Positions 5,538 through 8,382 of a stretch of 8,382 nt of DNA are shown here, piece after piece; position 1 is the stretch's first letter; every line of letters starts with the position of its first letter. Source of the stretch: Actinomycetales bacterium (GTDB taxonomy: Bacteria > Actinomycetota > Actinomycetes > Actinomycetales > JAHECE01). The DNA is taken from positions 1 through 8,382 of the forward strand of contig JAHECE010000112.1 of the NCBI GenBank assembly GCA_024641895.1, read 5' to 3'. A program made the position numbers and the translations under genes. The notes below the pieces were generated by a model. The model was not told the DNA's origin. It searched no databases and saw only the letters and a program-made list of their open reading frames with translations.

Positions 5538-5557
5538 CCTGGGTCTTAAGGCCCAGG
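5538..5557 (+). terminator. Hairpin after guaB3, candidate terminator
   Basis: CCTGGGTC and GGCCCAGG form an eight-pair stem with one G-U pair around a TTAA loop. In DNA this is a 20-bp near-palindrome. It sits about 90 bases after the guaB3 stop and 70 bases before the fruR -35, a suitable place to end guaB3 transcription. There is no T tract after it. As a near-perfect dyad it could instead be a protein-binding site. Confidence 0.5.
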
Positions 5558-5627
5558 GAAGGCGCCTGGCACGACAAGTGTCCGGACGGGCGAGCCTCAC
5601 GGGCCACCTATTCGGACATCCATAGGG

Positions 5628-5656
5628 TTGACCTCGGGCCCAAACGGGCGTATACA
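5628..5656 (+). promoter_or_regulatory. Near-consensus sigma-70-type promoter of the fructose operon
   Basis: TTGACC (5628-5633) and TATACA (5651-5656) are separated by exactly 17 bases, five of six matches to each housekeeping consensus hexamer. This is the clearest promoter in the window. Transcription would begin near 5663, giving a leader of about 44 bases before the fruR ATG at 5707. It should drive fruR, fruK and the PTS genes as one transcript, since those genes overlap or nearly touch. Confidence 0.78.
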
Positions 5657-5667
5657 AGAGTCCTACA

Positions 5668-5688
5668 AACATCCGGCCCGCGGGTGTT
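5668..5688. promoter_or_regulatory. Candidate FruR operator just after the promoter
   Basis: A 21-bp imperfect dyad pairs AACATCCG on the left with CGGGTGTT on the right, seven of eight positions matching about the centre at 5678. It starts 12 bases after the -10, so a bound protein would block initiation or early elongation. FruR/DeoR-type repressors commonly autoregulate from such sites. ACATCC also occurs at 5616-5621, upstream of the -35, as a possible second half-site. That FruR binds here is inferred from position only. Confidence 0.4.
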
Positions 5689-5706
5689 CGAGACGACGGA
5701 GTCGGT

Positions 5707-6468
5707 ATGTACGCACCTGAGAGGCATCAGCAGATCCTCAACGTTGCACGTGCCGACGGACGCGTGGACGTCAACGACCTTGCTCGTTCCCTCTCGGTGA
5801 CACCGGAGACCGTCCGACGAGACCTGACGGCCCTCGAGCGGCACGGTCTCCTGCGGCGTGTGCACGGTGGTGCCATCCCGGTGGAGCGGCTCGGCTTCGA
5901 GCCTGCGATCGCCGACCGCGAGGGTCGGTTCGCCGGGGAGAAGGAGCGCATCGCCAAGCTCGCGCTGGAGCAGATCCCCGAGAGCGGCTCGGTCATCCTC
6001 GACGCGGGCACGACCACGGTCCGCCTCGCGGAGCTCATGCCGACCGACCGCGAGCTCACTGTCGTCACCCATTCGCTGCCCATCGCGATGCTGCTCGCGG
6101 CCCGGTCCAACATCTCGCTCCACCTGCTCGGCGGGATCGTGCGAGGGCGCACCCTGGCAGCCGTCGGGGACTGGACGCTGCGCGCGTTGGAGGACATCTA
6201 CGCCGACGTCGCGTTCATCGGGACGAACGGGCTCACGGTCGACCAAGGGCTCACGACACCCGACCTGGTCGAGGCGAACGTCAAGCGCGCTCTGGTGCGG
6301 TCCGCCCGCCGCGCCGTCGTCCTCGCGGACCACACCAAGATCGGCCGTGCGGACTTCGTCCGGGTGGCCCCGATCGAAGCAATCGACCTATTGATCACCG
6401 ACTCGGGCATCGAGCGCGAGCTCGCCGAAGAAATCAGCGCCGCTGGCGTGGAGGTGCAGACCGCATGA
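5707..6468 (+). CDS. fruR: DeoR-family repressor of the fructose operon
   Basis: This protein of 253 residues has an N-terminal DeoR winged helix-turn-helix (about 5-57), with VNDLARSLSVTPETVRRDL (22-40) and the family-typical LLRRVHGGA (48-56). A C-terminal DeoR sugar-phosphate sensor domain follows (about 76-232), with ILDAGTTT (97-104), IGTNGL (171-176) and LADHTKIG (206-213), which line the phosphate pocket. Its ligand is probably fructose-1-phosphate or fructose-1,6-bisphosphate, judged from the operon; the sequence does not settle which. The ATG at 5707 has CGGAG (5697-5701) five bases upstream. It is the first gene of the fructose operon, its stop overlaps the fruK start by four bases, and a dyad in its leader may be its own operator. 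The alternative, a regulator of another sugar, is unlikely given the neighbours. Confidence 0.92.
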   Translation: MYAPERHQQILNVARADGRVDVNDLARSLSVTPETVRRDLTALERHGLLRRVHGGAIPVERLGFEPAIADREGRFAGEKERIAKLALEQIPESGSVILDAGTTTVRLAELMPTDRELTVVTHSLPIAMLLAARSNISLHLLGGIVRGRTLAAVGDWTLRALEDIYADVAFIGTNGLTVDQGLTTPDLVEANVKRALVRSARRAVVLADHTKIGRADFVRVAPIEAIDLLITDSGIERELAEEISAAGVEVQTA

Positions 6469-7412
6469 TCGTGACAGTCACTCCGAACCCGAGTGTCGAC
6501 CGGGCGTTCGATATGGACAAGCTCGAGGTCGGTGAGGTCAACCGCGCCCTGCGCACGCAGGTCGACGCCGGCGGGAAGGGCATCAACGTCTCCCGCGGAC
6601 TGAGGCAGAACGGCATACCGACGGTCGCCGTCTTCCCGGTCGGTGGGCCGGACGGCCCGCTCCTGGTCGCCGAGCTCGAGGCGCACGGGGTGCCCGTCCA
6701 CCCCGTGCCCGTGGCCGGGGAGATCCGGAGCAACATCACGCTCGCGGACTCCAGTGGCGAGACGACCAAGATCAATGCGCCGGGTCCGCGCCTGGACGAC
6801 GCCGAGCAGGCTGCGATCCTCGATGCGGTCCGCGAGCACATCGGGCCCGAGACCCGCTACGTCGTCGCCGCAGGCAGCCTCCCCGAGGGCGTCCCCGCCA
6901 CGTTCGTGGTCCGGATGGCGCAGCTGTGCGCGGAGCTTGGCGTGCCCTTCGCCCTGGACACGTCGGGGGCCCCGCTGGCCGCCGCCGCCAAAGCCGGCGG
7001 CCTGGCCGTCGTCAAGCCGAACGATCTCGAGCTGGCTGAGCTCGTCGGCCGAGAGCTCCTCACCGTCGGTGAGGTCCGTGACGCTGCCCGCGAGATCCTC
7101 GCGAACGGCAGCGACGCGGTGTTGGTGAGCCTGGGCGCCAGCGGCGCCCTGCTCGTGACGAAGACCGGTAGCTGGTGGGCCGGAGGCCCACCGATCGTCC
7201 CGGTCTCGACCGTGGCTGCTGGTGACTCGACGCTGGCGGGCTACCTGTCAGTCGATGGACCCGAGCCAGAGCGGTTGCGAATGGCGGTGGCGTGGGGCCG
7301 CGCTGCCGTCCAGCTCCCCGGAAGTGAAGTCCCCCGGCCCGAAGACCTCGACCTCGCGGCCGTCCGTGTCGTCGAAGACCCCGACCCCAGCCTCGCACTG
7401 AAGGAGCTATGA
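6465..7412 (+). CDS. fruK: 1-phosphofructokinase
   Basis: This PfkB-family kinase of 315 residues phosphorylates fructose-1-phosphate, the product of the fructose PTS, with ATP to fructose-1,6-bisphosphate, which enters glycolysis. Visible signatures are VTPNPSVDRAF at the N-terminus (5-15), the substrate-binding DAGGKGINVSRGL (34-46), INAPGP (103-108), AAGSLPEGVP (135-144), VVKPNDLELAEL (182-193) and the C-terminal PfkB motif STVAAGDSTLAGYL (248-261), with the presumed catalytic base Asp254. That motif reads AAGD, where most FruK proteins have GAGD; the change is conservative, so activity is still expected. The ATG overlaps the fruR stop (ATGA) with GGAGG ten bases upstream, implying coupled translation. 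Tagatose-6-phosphate kinase (LacC) is the main alternative, and the PTS-Fru context argues for FruK. Confidence 0.95.
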   Translation: MIVTVTPNPSVDRAFDMDKLEVGEVNRALRTQVDAGGKGINVSRGLRQNGIPTVAVFPVGGPDGPLLVAELEAHGVPVHPVPVAGEIRSNITLADSSGETTKINAPGPRLDDAEQAAILDAVREHIGPETRYVVAAGSLPEGVPATFVVRMAQLCAELGVPFALDTSGAPLAAAAKAGGLAVVKPNDLELAELVGRELLTVGEVRDAAREILANGSDAVLVSLGASGALLVTKTGSWWAGGPPIVPVSTVAAGDSTLAGYLSVDGPEPERLRMAVAWGRAAVQLPGSEVPRPEDLDLAAVRVVEDPDPSLALKEL

Positions 7413-7413
7413 C

Positions 7414-7872
7414 GTGAGCACCAGCCCGCTCATCACCCCCGAACTGGTTGCCATCGGCCTCGTCGCCAAGGACCGTGAGGAAGCGACCAGCCACCTCGTC
7501 GACCTCATGGCTGCCTCCGGTCGCGTCACCGACGCGGCCGGCTTCCTCGCCGACGTGCAGAAGCGCGAGGCGCAGATGGCGACCGGGATGCCCGGCGGCG
7601 TCGGCCTGCCGCACGCCCGCTCGGAGCACGTCACGGTGCCGAGCCTCGCGGTGGCCCAGATCCCGAGCGGCGTCGACTTCGGGGCCCCTGACGGCCCGGC
7701 CACCCTGGTGTTCCTCATCGCGGCCCCGGCCAGCGGTGACGCGGACCACCTCAAGATTCTCGCGGCACTGGCCCGCAAGCTGGTCCACGAGTCCTTCCGC
7801 ACGTCGCTGAAGGAAGCCCCCGACGCTCAGACCGTCGCGGACATCATCACCCGAGAGGTTGTGCCCTCATGA
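7414..7872 (+). CDS. fruA: PTS fructose-specific EIIA component
   Basis: This stand-alone EIIA of the fructose/mannitol class (152 residues) receives phosphate from HPr and passes it to EIIB. The phosphorylatable His is His67 in GGVGLPHARSEHV, the PTS EIIA type 2 active site; ATGMPGG just before it and FLIAAP further on also fit the family. In many bacteria this domain is fused to EIIBC, but here it is a separate polypeptide. It starts with GTG one base after the fruK stop, with AAGGAG (7401-7406) seven bases upstream, and its stop overlaps the EIIBC start by four bases. Gene naming varies (fruA, ptsN-like); the nitrogen-PTS EIIA is unlikely given the adjacent EIIB-Fru. Confidence 0.93.
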   Translation: MSTSPLITPELVAIGLVAKDREEATSHLVDLMAASGRVTDAAGFLADVQKREAQMATGMPGGVGLPHARSEHVTVPSLAVAQIPSGVDFGAPDGPATLVFLIAAPASGDADHLKILAALARKLVHESFRTSLKEAPDAQTVADIITREVVPS

Positions 7873-8382
7873 AGTTTGTAGCAGTGACGTCGTGCCCAAC
7901 GGGCATCGCGCATACGTATATGGCGGCTGAGGCCCTCGAACAGACCGGCAAGGCCGCCGGTCACGAGGTCGTCGTGGAGACCCAGGGGTCGGCCGGCTCG
8001 TCGCCGCTCGACCCGGCGGTCATCGCAGCCGCTGACGGAGTCATCTTCGCCGCGGACCTCGAGGTCCAGGGCAAGGAGCGCTTCGCCGGCAAGCCGACGG
8101 TGGACGTCGGCGTGAAGAAGGCCGTTCACGACGCGAAGGCGGTCATCGCGATGGCTGTCGCCGCCGTCGAGGCCGGCCCGGTCAAGGGCGCTGCCAGCGC
8201 CCCCGTGGCGCCTTCGGCTCCGCCGAAGCAGGTCGGCGCCGGCACCCGCATCAGGCAGTACTTGATGACCGGTGTGTCGTACATGATCCCGTTCGTCGCC
8301 GCGGGCGGCATCCTGATCGCCCTGGCGTTCATGCTCGGCGGGTACGAGATCGCCTATGTCACGACCAGTGATGTGGTGACGA
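7869..8382 (+). CDS. fruA: PTS fructose-specific EIIBC component (5' part)
   Basis: The first 171 codons of the membrane transporter are present; the rest lies beyond the window. Residues 1-100 are an EIIB-Fru domain with the phosphocysteine Cys9 in TSCPTGIAHTYMAAEAL. A flexible Ala/Pro linker follows (about 102-124), then the start of EIIC with RIRQYLMTGVSYMIPFVAAGG and a hydrophobic stretch (about 137-157) that should be the first membrane segment. Phosphate passes from EIIA to Cys9 and on to fructose as EIIC transports it, giving fructose-1-phosphate inside the cell for FruK. Translation is probably coupled to the EIIA gene through the ATGA overlap, with AGAGG (7854-7858) upstream. An HPr gene often follows in such operons but cannot be seen here. 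Confidence 0.94.
   Translation, partial: MKFVAVTSCPTGIAHTYMAAEALEQTGKAAGHEVVVETQGSAGSSPLDPAVIAAADGVIFAADLEVQGKERFAGKPTVDVGVKKAVHDAKAVIAMAVAAVEAGPVKGAASAPVAPSAPPKQVGAGTRIRQYLMTGVSYMIPFVAAGGILIALAFMLGGYEIAYVTTSDVVT

Larger units (their letters stand above)
5447..5706. other. guaB3-fruR intergenic region, no gene
   Basis: This 260-bp gap holds, in order: three 10-bp repeats (5501-5530), a hairpin (5538-5557), the palindrome GTCCGGAC (5580-5587), the fruR promoter (5628-5656) and a dyad (5668-5688). Open frames crossing it show no recognisable protein similarity and overlap these signals, so I call none. Confidence 0.7.

Noticed and set aside
5447..5706. A small gene in the guaB3-fruR gap
   Set aside because: Open frames here have no recognisable protein similarity and run through the repeats and the promoter.

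Overview
The window is a high-GC chromosomal segment from an actinobacterium, probably of the Micrococcales (Cellulomonadaceae-like is my best guess, from overall protein similarity and gene order; the sequence alone does not prove the family). Support comes from a WhiB-family Fe-S regulator (a family confined to actinobacteria and their phages), the gene order groES - whiB - regulator - guaB - guaB3, GTG starts without a good Shine-Dalgarno, and very GC-rich third codon positions.

Layout. Positions 1-107 are the 3' end of groES, closed by a perfect 16-bp hairpin that may serve both strands. On the minus strand lies a WhiD/WhiB3-type gene (310-606), divergent from a plus-strand MerR-family regulator (796-1818) whose C-terminal half resembles a cobalamin-binding photoreceptor module but lacks the cofactor residues. 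The 189-bp gap between them holds a direct repeat over a likely whiB promoter and a 27-bp interrupted inverted repeat. Next comes guaB (1940-3463, complete IMP dehydrogenase with two CBS domains), a convergent DEDDh exonuclease (3474-4211, minus), and guaB3 (4322-5446), an IMP dehydrogenase-like protein without CBS domains or the catalytic cysteine. guaB and guaB3 both look leaderless.

A 260-bp intergenic region then carries three phased 10-bp repeats, a hairpin, a near-consensus promoter and a candidate operator. It leads into a fructose PTS operon: fruR (DeoR-type), fruK, a stand-alone EIIA-Fru and the start of EIIBC-Fru, which runs off the window end. These four genes are tightly coupled (4-nt overlap, 1-nt gap, 4-nt overlap). 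Together they should import fructose as fructose-1-phosphate and convert it to fructose-1,6-bisphosphate under FruR control.

Most of the window is conserved core and metabolic sequence. I see no CRISPR, mobile element, tRNA or rRNA, and no clear evidence of an entirely new system. The part most worth attention is the whiB/MerR divergent locus.
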